A model generated the notes under the pieces. It was not told where the DNA came from. It searched no databases and was given only the letters and a program-made list of their open reading frames with translations. A program made the translations under genes and the position numbers. From assembly GCF_005116455.1 (NCBI RefSeq), contig NZ_SWBP01000009.1, forward strand, positions 1 through 64,000: DNA of 64,000 nt, written 5' to 3'. This stretch comes from Pedobacter cryophilus. GTDB lineage: Bacteria; Bacteroidota; Bacteroidia; Sphingobacteriales; Sphingobacteriaceae. This document shows, piece after piece, positions 1-8,846 of the stretch; the first letter of the stretch is position 1; every line of letters begins with the position of its first letter.

Positions 1-238
1 GCCATCTACGCCTTTTAAGCTTTAAAAAGCATGGCTTGCCACGTAAAGGAAAGTCTCTCACCGAAATCTCATCGAAAAAACCTTTTGATCTCAGTTTTTG
101 ACCACTAAACTCTATTGGTGCAATATTCTTTTCTTTCAGATAGATATAATAAGAATCTGTTATCGTCTCTACTTTATCCAGTTCAAAGTAGTCGCTAAGC
201 CCCTCAGGAAGTATTATTGATAGTAATGTAGAGTCCAA
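1..238 (-). CDS. ISAon1-type transposase, N-terminal region (cut by the window edge)
   Basis: The reverse strand is open from a stop at 253-251 to the left edge. The translation matches my memory of the short N-terminal ORF of Bacteroidota ISAon1-type elements: it begins with a hydrophobic stretch containing SIILPEGLSDYFEL and ends at the window edge in DFPLRGKPCFLKLKRRRW, the conserved basic segment of that family. There is no ATG; the best start is TTG at 238-236, with the frame open to 250. In this group the N-terminal region and the DDE catalytic part are usually separate ORFs, so the catalytic part should lie left of the window. It cannot be told here whether the element is complete. Confidence 0.6.
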   Translation of the reverse strand, partial: MDSTLLSIILPEGLSDYFELDKVETITDSYYIYLKEKNIAPIEFSGQKLRSKGFFDEISVRDFPLRGKPCFLKLKRRRW

Positions 239-640
239 AATATTGTCTTTCTACAAAAATAATTAAAAAATATTCCTCCCCAACTTTTACGCTTGATCCA
301 TAAACACCTTATTGGAAACTTTTTTATGTTTATGAAATGATAGAAGAGCGGTCAGGTTTTCTGGGTTGATTGTACAGGTTTGGCTACCTAAACCTTATTG
401 AAGTGGATACCTGCCATCGTGTGTAAGGCCTGAGGCCGTATGAACGGAAAGAAGGACTACATAACTTTTTTGGAATATAGAAATGGCGTTTCTAAATTAT
501 CTTTACTCCTACATAAAGCAAATTATCTATTATACTATTTATGCTTCTTCTATTTTTACTTTAAGAATTTTACAATAGTAAATTAATTTAATTATCGTTA
601 TTGTTTGAGTATATATATATCTTTGACTTTTAAATTTTTT
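239..640. other. Intergenic region between the transposase fragment and the desaturase
   Basis: About 400 bases without a convincing gene. It should contain one end of the insertion element, but I cannot place the terminal inverted repeat or target duplication. Two small hairpins are visible near 376-393 (GGTTT...AAACC) and 427-437 (GGCCTGAGGCC). The sequence becomes very AT-rich towards the desaturase. Confidence 0.4.
618..625 (+). promoter_or_regulatory. Possible -7 box of the desaturase gene
   Basis: TATCTTTG fits the Bacteroidota -7 consensus TAnnTTTG and lies 15 bases before the ATG at 641, implying a leader of roughly ten bases. No good -33 TTTG is seen at the expected distance, so this is weak. 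Confidence 0.35.
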
Positions 641-1624
641 ATGATAGAATTACCAGTTGGATCGAGAAAAGAAGTAATGAGTTATTTGGAACCTTTTATG
701 GTTAATGAAATGGCTGATTATTTAAAACCCGTTGAAGAAATGTGGCAACCTGCTGATTTTTTACCAGATTCTAGTAAGGATACTTTTTTTAGTGAGGTAA
801 AAGAATTACAAGAAAGTACTAAAGAATTATCTTACGATTTGATGGCTGTTTTAATAGGTGATACTATTACAGAGGAGGCTTTACCTACTTATGAATCTTG
901 GTTATGTATGGTTGATAATGTATCTAGAAATGAACAAGGTGGCTGGATGAAATGGGTTAGGGCATGGACTGCGGAAGAGAATAGACATGGTGACTTATTA
1001 AATAAATATCTTTATTTATCTGGAAGGGTTAATATGAGAGCGATGGAAGCCTCAACGCAATATTTAATTCAAGATGGTTTTGATATTGGCACTGGTCATG
1101 ATCCATATAGAAATTTTATTTATACTTCTTTTCAAGAAATTGCAACCAATATTTCGCACAGAAGAGTAGCTATGTTAGCAAAGCAAGGTGGAGATAAATT
1201 ATTATCTAAAATTTGTGGACTGATAGCGGCTGATGAAGCAAGACATGCGAAAGCATATAAAGCTTTTATTAGTAAAGCTTTTGAAGTTGATGCTAGTGAG
1301 GTAATGATTGCCTTTGAAGATATGATGCGTAAAAAAATTGTTATGCCAGCTCATTTTTTAAGAGAATTGGGTACTAAGGTTGGCCATACTTTTGGTCATT
1401 TTACTGATGCAGCACAAAGATTAGGTGTTTATACAGCAGTTGATTATGTGGATATTATGAAGAATCTTATTGAAGACTGGAATGTTGAGAATATAAAGGA
1501 TTTGAACGAGGCAGGAGAAAAAGCTAGAGATTATATAGTGGCATTGCCAGATCGTTTATTAAGAATTGCTGATAGAATGAAATCTCCGGGATTAGAATAT
1601 AAATTTAGTTGGATATTAGCATAA
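641..1624 (+). CDS. Acyl-ACP desaturase, soluble diiron (plant stearoyl-ACP 9-desaturase type)
   Basis: Soluble diiron desaturase that would introduce a cis double bond into acyl chains carried on ACP, making unsaturated fatty acids for membrane lipids. From the ATG at 641 the protein has 327 residues, close to the family length. Two E-x-x-H iron-binding motifs are present: EENRH at residues 112-116 and DEARH at 198-202. Further glutamates sit in LPTYES (about 85) and QEIATNISH (about 166), as expected for the four-helix diiron core. The frame is open to a TTG at 605, but the extra residues are hydrophobic and unlike the family, so 641 is preferred. The gene stands alone, with a terminator behind it. 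Confidence 0.9.
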   Translation: MIELPVGSRKEVMSYLEPFMVNEMADYLKPVEEMWQPADFLPDSSKDTFFSEVKELQESTKELSYDLMAVLIGDTITEEALPTYESWLCMVDNVSRNEQGGWMKWVRAWTAEENRHGDLLNKYLYLSGRVNMRAMEASTQYLIQDGFDIGTGHDPYRNFIYTSFQEIATNISHRRVAMLAKQGGDKLLSKICGLIAADEARHAKAYKAFISKAFEVDASEVMIAFEDMMRKKIVMPAHFLRELGTKVGHTFGHFTDAAQRLGVYTAVDYVDIMKNLIEDWNVENIKDLNEAGEKARDYIVALPDRLLRIADRMKSPGLEYKFSWILA

Positions 1625-1648
1625 ATAGATAAAATTCAAAAAGTGATG

Positions 1649-1686
1649 AAATCCTGGTTATTAAAGATAGCCAGGATTTTTTTTTC
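1649..1686 (+). terminator. Rho-independent terminator of the desaturase gene
   Basis: AATCCTGG-TTAT pairs with ATAG-CCAGGATT around a five-base loop, followed directly by a run of nine T. It lies 25 bases after the desaturase stop. Confidence 0.85.
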
Positions 1687-1876
1687 CATGTTTTTTTTCA
1701 TTGTAGGTAGTAGCTGAAGGTTAATTTATGATTATGAATATATTTTAAGGGTAAAATTTAAAGATTTATTACCTTTAAGGTTTAATGGATCTAAATTCTA
1801 TAAAAGAGTAATTATTTATTATTTGAAAGAATTTTAATCTTTTATAGAGATTTACACGAGAAATTTAGTTGATTAA

Positions 1877-2584
1877 ATGATTAAGTATTTAGACCAAACC
1901 CCAGTACTTGTGGCGGTTGATTGTATTGTTTTTGGATTTGATGGTCAAGATTTAAAAGTTTTACTGATCAAAAGAGGATTCGAATCTGAAAGGGATAGAT
2001 GGAGTTTGATGGGAGGATTTGTGAAATTTGATGAAGATATTGATCAAGCTGCTAATAGAGTTTTAGAGCAATTGACAGGTTTGGAGGGGGTTTATTTAGA
2101 ACAGCTTAAAGTTTTTGGAGATCCAAATCGCGACCCTACCGAGAGAACTATATCTATTAGTTATTTTGCTTTAATTGATATTCATCAATATGAAAAGCAA
2201 CTGAATGATGATTATCATGCAGAATGGTTTCTTATTAAAGATATTCCGCAGTTGATTTTTGACCATCAGGAAATGTTAAACAAGGCACTTAGAAAAATAA
2301 GATATAAGGCAGCTTTTCATCCAATTTTATTTGAACTTTTGCCAGAAAAATTTACTATTCCACAACTTCAATATTTATACGAAGGAATTTATGATTCTAC
2401 TTTTGATAAGCGTAATTTTAGTCGTAAAATATTATCTACAAAGTTGCTTATCAAACAATTAGAAAAAGATAAGGATAGTTCTAAAAAAGGAGCTTTTTAT
2501 TATACGTTAGACAAAACTAGGTATATTGATAAATTTCAAGCTTTTTTAAACTTTATACCCAATCCAGAGAGTTTAATTGATTAG
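1877..2584 (+). CDS. NUDIX-domain transcriptional regulator of arabinose genes (AraR/NrtR-like)
   Basis: Protein of 235 residues with an N-terminal Nudix fold (about 8-140) and a C-terminal winged-helix-like part (about 150-230), the layout of NrtR-type regulators, some of which control L-arabinose genes in Bacteroidetes. The Nudix box at residues 47-69 is catalytically dead: in the expected R-E-U-x-E-E-x-G-U core, R61 and G68 remain, but the acidic positions are V62, Q65 and L66. This supports ligand sensing rather than hydrolysis. It sits just upstream of araBDA in the same direction, so arabinose-responsive control of the locus is the natural inference. Upstream, ATAAAAGA (1800-1807) and TCTTTTAT (1838-1845) form an inverted pair. 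Confidence 0.85.
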   Translation: MIKYLDQTPVLVAVDCIVFGFDGQDLKVLLIKRGFESERDRWSLMGGFVKFDEDIDQAANRVLEQLTGLEGVYLEQLKVFGDPNRDPTERTISISYFALIDIHQYEKQLNDDYHAEWFLIKDIPQLIFDHQEMLNKALRKIRYKAAFHPILFELLPEKFTIPQLQYLYEGIYDSTFDKRNFSRKILSTKLLIKQLEKDKDSSKKGAFYYTLDKTRYIDKFQAFLNFIPNPESLID

Positions 2585-2686
2585 CTAAACACAAAAAAAT
2601 GTGTGCAGAAATTTTATTTTTAAAATAATAAGTGTTATTTTGACATTAATTTAAAAAAATTCCCACTTTTGAATTAGTAAATAAAC

Positions 2687-2697
2687 CTTTTATAATA
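2687..2697 (+). promoter_or_regulatory. Shared CTTTTATAATA motif before araB
   Basis: The 11-mer CTTTTATAATA ends 14 bases before the araB ATG. The identical 11-mer occurs at 5144-5154 before araA, and its first eight bases (CTTTTATA) at 1839-1846 before the regulator gene. It does not match the TAnnTTTG box. It may be part of a regulator site, but the region is AT-rich, so chance is possible. Confidence 0.3.
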
Positions 2698-2711
2698 CTT
2701 TTAAAAATATA

Positions 2712-4382
2712 ATGATTAACAATCCTTTGGTAATTGGAGTAGATTACGGTACAGATTCTGTAAGATCTGTGGTAGTTGATGCGGTGAATGGAAAAGAACT
2801 AGCATTCTCCATTTATTACTATCCACGTTGGAAGCAGAATAAATTTTGTAATCCAATTAAAAGTCAGTTTAGGCAACATCCTAAAGATTATTTGGAAGGT
2901 TTGGGGCATACTATTAAAGAATGTTTGTTTAAAATTGGTGAATCTGCGGCATCCAATGTGAAAGCCATTTCAATAGACACTACAGGCTCTACACCTATAG
3001 CTGTTAATAAAGAAGGAACTCCTTTATCATTATTGCCTGAATTTGAGGAAAACCCTAATGCAATGTTTGTTCTATGGAAAGATCATACTTCTGTAAATGA
3101 AGCATCTGAAATTAATGAGCATGCAAAGAAATTCGATATTAATTATTTAAAATACGTAGGTGGGATTTATTCTTCTGAATGGTATTGGTCAAAATTATTG
3201 CACATACTTAGGGTAGATGAGAAAGTTAGAGCGGCTTGTTATTCTTGGGTGGAACATTGTGATTGGATTCCGTTTGTATTAACTGGAGGTAAACATGCAG
3301 ATGAAATTAAAAGAGGCGTTTGTTCTGCCGGTCATAAAGCTTTATTTGCTGAAGAATTTGGCGGCATGCCACCCAATGAATTTTTTAAAACATTAGATTC
3401 ATTATTAGATGGATTTAGGGATAGAACAGTTAAAACAGCTTTTTCGGCTGATGTTTCTGCAGGTTATTTATGTGAGGAATGGGCAGCTAAATTAGGTCTT
3501 AGTACAAATGTTTTGATAGGTGTTGGTGCCTTTGATGCCCATATGGGAGCTGTGGGAGGAGAAATAGAACCTTATTATTTAAGTAAAGTAATGGGGACTT
3601 CCACCTGTGATATGTTAGTAGCCCCGGTTGAAGAAGTTGGAGATATTTTGGTAAAAGGAATCTGTGGTCAAGTTCCAGGTTCTATAATTCCAGGTATGTT
3701 GGGATTTGAAGCAGGCCAATCTGCATTTGGTGATATTTACGCATGGTTTAAAAATGTTTTAGCATGGCCGACTGATGAATTATTATCATATTCTAAACTG
3801 ATAGATAGTGAAATGGCGTATGCTTTGGCAGAAGAGGTAAAAGATAATATCATTATTAGATTAAGTCAAAAAGCATCTGAAATAGAAGTTACAGAGCATA
3901 GTGAATTGGCTTTAGATTGGTTGAACGGGCGTAGAACTCCAGATGCAAATCAATTACTTAAAGGCGCTATTTTAGAACTTAATTTAGGATCAGATGCGCC
4001 AGCTATTTTTAGAGCTTTGGTAGAGGCAACTTGTTTTGGAGCAAAGAAAATTGTAGATCGTTTTAATGAGCAAGAAATAAAAGTTAAAGGCTTAATTGGT
4101 TTAGGTGGAGTTGCAAAAAAGTCGCCATTTATTATGCAAATGATGGCTGATGTGATGGATATGCCAATTCGCATTCATAAATCAGAACAAACTTGTGCAT
4201 TGGGTGCAGCTATGTTTGCGGCAACCGTGGCTGGGATATATCCAAAAGTTGAAGACGCAATGAAAGCCATGGGACAAGGATTTGATACTGAGTATCATCC
4301 TAATAAAGAAAAAGTAGCCATTTATGCTAAGCGATACCTTAAATATAAAGAGGCAGGTACATTTATAGAATCTAATTTATAA
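2712..4382 (+). CDS. araB: Ribulokinase
   Basis: FGGY-family kinase of 556 residues that phosphorylates L-ribulose to L-ribulose 5-phosphate with ATP in the cytoplasm, the second step of arabinose use. The N-terminal ATPase half opens with VIGVDYGTDSVRSVVVDA (about residues 7-24), and the C-terminal half has the glycine-rich LIGLGGVAKKSPF segment near residue 460. Full length for AraB. It is followed after two bases by araD, so the two are surely cotranscribed. The order araB-araD-araA behind a NUDIX regulator confirms ribulokinase over other FGGY members. Confidence 0.95.
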   Translation: MINNPLVIGVDYGTDSVRSVVVDAVNGKELAFSIYYYPRWKQNKFCNPIKSQFRQHPKDYLEGLGHTIKECLFKIGESAASNVKAISIDTTGSTPIAVNKEGTPLSLLPEFEENPNAMFVLWKDHTSVNEASEINEHAKKFDINYLKYVGGIYSSEWYWSKLLHILRVDEKVRAACYSWVEHCDWIPFVLTGGKHADEIKRGVCSAGHKALFAEEFGGMPPNEFFKTLDSLLDGFRDRTVKTAFSADVSAGYLCEEWAAKLGLSTNVLIGVGAFDAHMGAVGGEIEPYYLSKVMGTSTCDMLVAPVEEVGDILVKGICGQVPGSIIPGMLGFEAGQSAFGDIYAWFKNVLAWPTDELLSYSKLIDSEMAYALAEEVKDNIIIRLSQKASEIEVTEHSELALDWLNGRRTPDANQLLKGAILELNLGSDAPAIFRALVEATCFGAKKIVDRFNEQEIKVKGLIGLGGVAKKSPFIMQMMADVMDMPIRIHKSEQTCALGAAMFAATVAGIYPKVEDAMKAMGQGFDTEYHPNKEKVAIYAKRYLKYKEAGTFIESNL

Positions 4383-4384
4383 TC

Positions 4385-5086
4385 ATGAGTAAAATTTATC
4401 AGCATATTAAAGAAGAAGCTTATTTAGCTAATATGCAATTGCCAGAGCTAAATTTAGTGGTTTTTACTTTTGGGAATGTGAGTGCTGCAGATAGAGATTT
4501 AAAAGTATTTGCTATTAAACCAAGCGGTGTTCCCTATAAATATTTAACGCCAGATAAAATGGTGATTGTGGATTTTGATGGAAACACTGTTGAAGGAGCT
4601 TTAAGACCGTCTTCAGATACTAAAACACATGCTGTTTTGTATAAACATTGGGATCACATTAACGGAATTGTACACACACATTCTACTTATGGGACTGCTT
4701 GGGCTCAAACTCAGCGAGATATTCCTATTTATGGGACCACTCATGCAGATCATGCCACTTCAGATATTCCATGTGCACCTCCTATGGATGATGATATGAT
4801 AAAGGGTAATTATGAGTATGAAACCGGATTTCAAATTATGAATTGCTTAAAAGACAAAGGTTTAAGTTATCAAGAAGTTGAAATGATATTAGTAGGTAAT
4901 CATGCTCCGTTTACTTGGGGAAAGACTGCCGAAAAAGCAGTTTACAATAGTGCTGTATTAGAAACAATAGCTCAAATGGCTTTTTTAACCGAACAAATTA
5001 ATCCGAAGGCATTAAAGTTAAAAGATTCTTTGATTCGTAAGCATTATGAAAGAAAACATGGAGTGGATAGCTATTACGGTCAGTAA
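4385..5086 (+). CDS. araD: L-ribulose-5-phosphate 4-epimerase
   Basis: Zinc-dependent class II aldolase-fold epimerase of 233 residues converting L-ribulose 5-phosphate to D-xylulose 5-phosphate, the step that feeds arabinose carbon into the pentose phosphate pathway. The metal site is visible as GIVHTHSTYGTAW followed by YGTTHADH, and the C-terminal part has GNHAPFTWG. The length is normal. It starts two bases after araB, and 84 bases separate it from araA. Confidence 0.95.
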   Translation: MSKIYQHIKEEAYLANMQLPELNLVVFTFGNVSAADRDLKVFAIKPSGVPYKYLTPDKMVIVDFDGNTVEGALRPSSDTKTHAVLYKHWDHINGIVHTHSTYGTAWAQTQRDIPIYGTTHADHATSDIPCAPPMDDDMIKGNYEYETGFQIMNCLKDKGLSYQEVEMILVGNHAPFTWGKTAEKAVYNSAVLETIAQMAFLTEQINPKALKLKDSLIRKHYERKHGVDSYYGQ

Positions 5087-5143
5087 ATAGCGTAGATCAA
5101 AATTTCTGGATGAGATAATTGATAATCGGAAAAAAACAACAAT

Positions 5144-5154
5144 CTTTTATAATA
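5144..5154 (+). promoter_or_regulatory. Shared CTTTTATAATA motif before araA
   Basis: Identical to the 11-mer before araB and 16 bases ahead of the araA ATG. The araD-araA gap of 84 bases leaves room for a separate araA promoter or operator. Confidence 0.3.
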
Positions 5155-5170
5155 GATATAGATCATAAAA

Positions 5171-6667
5171 ATGATAGAATTAAAAAAATTGGAAGTGTGG
5201 TTCATTACTGGTAGCCAAGATTTGTACGGTAAAGAAACACTTGATAAAGTTGCAGAACACTCTCAACAAATAGCACAATCTTTAAATATTGATGCGGAAA
5301 TTCCGGTTCAGGTAATTTTTAAGCCGACTGTTAAAAGTACAGAAGAAATTTTTCAAATCATTCAGCAAGCAAATGTTGCTGAAAATTGTATAGGATTAAT
5401 TGCTTGGATGCATACTTTTTCTCCAGCAAAAATGTGGATTAGAGGATTAAGTATCCTTAAAAAACCATTGTTGCATTTACATACTCAATTTAATAGCGAA
5501 ATTCCTTGGGCTAATATTGATATGGATTTTATGAATCTAAATCAAAGTGCGCATGGCGATAGAGAATTTGGCTTTATAGTTTCGAGAATGCGTTTAAATC
5601 GCAAAGTTGTAGTTGGACATTGGCAAGATCCGGAAGCTATTGCGCAAATAGCCGCTTGGACAAGAGCTGCCGCAGGTTGGCATGATTGGCAAGGCGCTAA
5701 ATTTGTTCGTTTTGGCGATAATATGCGTTTTGTTGCCGTTACTGATGGTGATAAAGTGGAAGCCGAATTGAAATTTGGCTATTCTGTAAATACTTATGGA
5801 ATTGGAGATTTGGTTAAAGTAATAGATTCGGTTAGTGAGCAAGCAATTCTTAATTTAATTGCTGAATATGAAGCAAGCTATGACGTAGACCCAACTTTAT
5901 TAAAAGGAGGTGTAAATCATTCTTCTTTAATTGAGGCCGCTAAAATTGAAATAGGTTTAGAAACTTTTTTAAGAGAAGGTAACTATAAAGGTTTTACCGA
6001 TACTTTTGAAGATTTGCATGGAATGGTTCAATTACCTGGAATTGCGGTACAACGTTTAATGAATAAAGGCTATGGTTTTGCCGGAGAAGGAGATTGGAAA
6101 ACTGCTGCTTTGGTAAGATTATGTAAAGTGATGGGTAGTGGCTTAGCAGGAGGAAACTCTTTTATGGAAGATTATACTTATCATTTTGATGGGAATAATT
6201 CTATGGTATTAGGCTCTCATATGCTTGAAGTTGATGAGGCTATTGCTTTAGGAAAGCCAAAAGTAGAAATTCATCCACTGGGTATTGGAGGAAAATCTGA
6301 TCCTGTAAGATTAGTTTTTAATGTTGCTGGTGGAGACGCTTTAAATGCTTCCATTGTAGACATGGGAAATCGTTTTCGGCTAATTGTTAATGAAGTAGAG
6401 GCGATAGATCTTACTCATGAGTTGCCAAAATTACCTGTGGCCAGAGTTTTATGGAAACCTTTACCAGATATGAAAACAGGTTGTGCAGCATGGATTTATG
6501 CAGGAGGTGCACATCATACCGCATATAGTCAGAATTTAAAAAGAGAACATTTACAAGATTTTGCTGCTATAGCAGGTATTGAGTGTATTTTGATAGGAAA
6601 AGAAACTCAACTCAATCAGCTTAAAAATGAATTGCTTTGGAGCGATATGGCTTATAGAAATAAGTAA
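5171..6667 (+). CDS. araA: L-arabinose isomerase
   Basis: Cytoplasmic isomerase of 498 residues converting L-arabinose to L-ribulose, the first step of the pathway. The start is typical of the family ([14 protein letters not shown] at about residues 8-21), as are [20 protein letters not shown] and [13 protein letters not shown] in the N-terminal domain. The metal-binding part carries [15 protein letters not shown] and the histidine-containing SHMLEV segment. Full family length. It closes the araBDA set and is followed by a strong inverted repeat. Confidence 0.96.
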   Translation: MIELKKLEVWFITGSQDLYGKETLDKVAEHSQQIAQSLNIDAEIPVQVIFKPTVKSTEEIFQIIQQANVAENCIGLIAWMHTFSPAKMWIRGLSILKKPLLHLHTQFNSEIPWANIDMDFMNLNQSAHGDREFGFIVSRMRLNRKVVVGHWQDPEAIAQIAAWTRAAAGWHDWQGAKFVRFGDNMRFVAVTDGDKVEAELKFGYSVNTYGIGDLVKVIDSVSEQAILNLIAEYEASYDVDPTLLKGGVNHSSLIEAAKIEIGLETFLREGNYKGFTDTFEDLHGMVQLPGIAVQRLMNKGYGFAGEGDWKTAALVRLCKVMGSGLAGGNSFMEDYTYHFDGNNSMVLGSHMLEVDEAIALGKPKVEIHPLGIGGKSDPVRLVFNVAGGDALNASIVDMGNRFRLIVNEVEAIDLTHELPKLPVARVLWKPLPDMKTGCAAWIYAGGAHHTAYSQNLKREHLQDFAAIAGIECILIGKETQLNQLKNELLWSDMAYRNK

Positions 6668-6680
6668 TTTGAGTAGTTAT

Positions 6681-6722
6681 TAAACGGTAATAACAACATT
6701 TAGAGGTGGTTATTGCCGTTTA
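6681..6722. terminator. Inverted repeat after araA, probable transcript end
   Basis: TAAACGGTAATAAC (6681-6694) pairs with GTTATTGCCGTTTA (6709-6722) with one G-U wobble, around a 14-base loop, 13 bases past the araA stop. No T-run follows, so it may instead stabilise the 3' end or be processed. Confidence 0.5.
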
Positions 6723-6815
6723 AAAAGTGCGTTAACGATTGTAACGGCATCCTTTTTGGCCATAGCCATTGTTATAGGTTGCCAAAAAGATACCTTGCCT
6801 GCGGCAGGCAGGTAG
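6720..6815 (+). pseudogene. Possible lipoprotein leader remnant between araA and the GH51 gene
   Basis: One frame from 6720 reads a hydrophobic stretch (ALTIVTASFLAIAIVIG) ending in a lipobox-like IVIGCQKD and then a stop at 6813. It resembles a lipoprotein signal peptide cut a few residues after the lipidated cysteine. There is no start codon in this frame. The last codons are supplied by the GC-rich palindrome at 6797-6812. It could be what remains of a deleted SusD-like or other lipoprotein gene, or chance. Confidence 0.3.
6797..6812. repeat. GC-rich dispersed palindrome (GCCTGCGGCAGGC)
   Basis: A 13-base palindrome followed by AGG in otherwise AT-rich DNA. I recall the same core as a dispersed palindromic repeat in Bacteroidota genomes. 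Only one copy was noticed in this window. Confidence 0.5.
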
Positions 6816-6855
6816 TGAAAAGCGTGTTAAAACGCCCAAAAATAAACCAAATACA

Positions 6856-8835
6856 ATGAAAAAATCAGTTTATTTATTTTGTTCCATATTGCTAATTTGT
6901 GGATTATCCTTTCAAAGTAGTGAAGCTCAGCAGTCTTTTACCGTTAAAGCAAATCAGTTAAAAGCACCAATTTCGCCTACAATGTGGGGGGTGTTTTTTG
7001 AAGATATTAATATGGGTGCTGATGGTGGTATTTATGCCGAACTCATTAAAAACCGTTCGTTTGAGTTTTATAAACCATTAATGGGTTGGGCGGTTGAAGG
7101 TAAAAAAAGTGAGGGCGATATATTAGTTTTAAACAGACAGGGAGCTAATACTTCCAATCCACGGTTTTTGAGAGTGAATGTGAATGAGGCCAATAACATC
7201 AGCATTATTAATGAAGGTTTTAGAGGAATGGGGATTAAAGCTGGTTTACGTTATGATTTTTCATTCATGTATCGTCAGGCTAAACCTGGCGTAAAACTTT
7301 ATTTAGAGTTATTGAATGAGAAAAATGAGGTGATTGGAAAAGGAGAATCTATTCCTTCTGGCTCAGGAAGTAATTGGGATAAACAGTCGGTAAGTTTTAA
7401 CGCAACAGCAACGGCACAAAAAGCAAAATTTAAAATCAGATTTGAGGGTAACGGCGTAGTTGATTTAGATATGATTTCTTTATTTCCATCTGATACTTGG
7501 AAAGGTCGCCCGGGTGGGATGCGTTCAGATATGGTGCAATTACTTGCTGATATGAAGCCTGGTTTTATTCGTTTCCCGGGAGGATGTATTGTAGAAGGTC
7601 ATGATTTGGCTACTCGTTATCAATGGAAAAAAACGATTGGACCTTTAGAGAATAGGGAATTGATTGTTAACCGTTGGAATACCGAGTTTGCTCATCGTCC
7701 AACTCCAGATTATTATCAAACTTTTGGTTTAGGTTTTTTTGAATATTTTCAGTTAGCTGATGATATTGGAGCAGAACCTTTGCCTATTTTAAACTGCGGG
7801 ATGGCTTGCCAATTTAATACCGCAGAACTTGTTCCAATAGACCAATTACAACCTTACGTACAGGATGCATTAGATTTAATTGAATTTGCCAATGGCGATG
7901 TAAATTCTACATGGGGGAGAGTGAGGGCAGAAATGGGACATCCAAAACCTTTCAATTTAAAAATGCTAGGTGTTGGTAATGAAAACTGGGGACCACAATA
8001 TTTAGAACGATTAAAAATCTTTACCAAAGCAATTAAGGATAAATATCCTAACATTAAATTAGTAAACAGTTCTGGAACAGATCCGGATGGCGATCGTTTT
8101 AACTTGCTAAATACCGAACTCAGAAAAATGAATGCTGATATTATTGATGAACATTACTATCGTAAACCCGAATGGTTTCTTCAAAATGTATCAAGATATG
8201 ATAATTACCCAAGAAATGGCCCTAAAATTTTTGCTGGTGAATATGCAGCGCAAAGTGATAAAATAGTAAGTGTAAACAATAAAAACAACTTACAAACCGC
8301 TATTTCTGAAGCCGCTTTTATGACCGGATTAGAGCGTAATGCAGATGTGGTAATAATGGCTTCTTATGCGCCACTTTTTGCCCATGTTGATGCTTGGCAA
8401 TGGACACCAGATATGATATGGGTAGATAATCTTCAGGCTTATGGTACGCCAAACTATTTTGTTCAAAAATTATATTCAACTAATATAGGAACACATGTAG
8501 TGCCTTTGCTCAATAATAATAAAACAGCATTAATTGGTGATGGTGGAATTTTTGCTTCATCAGTAGTTGATAAAAAGACAAATGAGCTTATTTTAAAAAT
8601 AGTGAACACGTCTGATAAAGAAGCCGAAAGTTCATTTAACGTTGAGGGAGTGAATAAGCTTCCATCTAAAGCAAACTTAACTGTATTAACCTCTAATAAT
8701 TTGGGAGATGTGAACTCTATCAGTAAGCCTTCAGAAGTAGTTCCAAATGAAACGCAGATTGCAATTAAAGGTAAAACGGTGAAGTTAAAACTAGCGGCTA
8801 ACTCATTTAGTGTGTTAAGGGTTAAAATGTTGTAA
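6856..8835 (+). CDS. Secreted alpha-L-arabinofuranosidase, GH51
   Basis: Protein of 659 residues that would release terminal L-arabinofuranose from arabinan, arabinoxylan or arabinogalactan outside the cytoplasm. A signal peptide (about 1-24, ending SSEAQQ) is followed by the start of the GH51 domain, a carbohydrate-binding-like beta-sandwich (about 75-210), the TIM barrel and a C-terminal beta-sandwich. The acid/base glutamate is E376 in GVGNENWG and the likely nucleophile E462 in IFAGEYAAQ. Only 11 bases separate it from the GH43 gene, so they form one unit, and the cytoplasmic araBDA genes upstream would consume the released sugar. Confidence 0.93.
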   Translation: MKKSVYLFCSILLICGLSFQSSEAQQSFTVKANQLKAPISPTMWGVFFEDINMGADGGIYAELIKNRSFEFYKPLMGWAVEGKKSEGDILVLNRQGANTSNPRFLRVNVNEANNISIINEGFRGMGIKAGLRYDFSFMYRQAKPGVKLYLELLNEKNEVIGKGESIPSGSGSNWDKQSVSFNATATAQKAKFKIRFEGNGVVDLDMISLFPSDTWKGRPGGMRSDMVQLLADMKPGFIRFPGGCIVEGHDLATRYQWKKTIGPLENRELIVNRWNTEFAHRPTPDYYQTFGLGFFEYFQLADDIGAEPLPILNCGMACQFNTAELVPIDQLQPYVQDALDLIEFANGDVNSTWGRVRAEMGHPKPFNLKMLGVGNENWGPQYLERLKIFTKAIKDKYPNIKLVNSSGTDPDGDRFNLLNTELRKMNADIIDEHYYRKPEWFLQNVSRYDNYPRNGPKIFAGEYAAQSDKIVSVNNKNNLQTAISEAAFMTGLERNADVVIMASYAPLFAHVDAWQWTPDMIWVDNLQAYGTPNYFVQKLYSTNIGTHVVPLLNNNKTALIGDGGIFASSVVDKKTNELILKIVNTSDKEAESSFNVEGVNKLPSKANLTVLTSNNLGDVNSISKPSEVVPNETQIAIKGKTVKLKLAANSFSVLRVKML

Positions 8836-8846
8836 TTCACAATTTA

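Noticed and set aside
8463-8840. Reverse frame of 125 codons
   Set aside because: Antisense to the C-terminal end of the GH51 gene, with no recognisable family features and no promoter.
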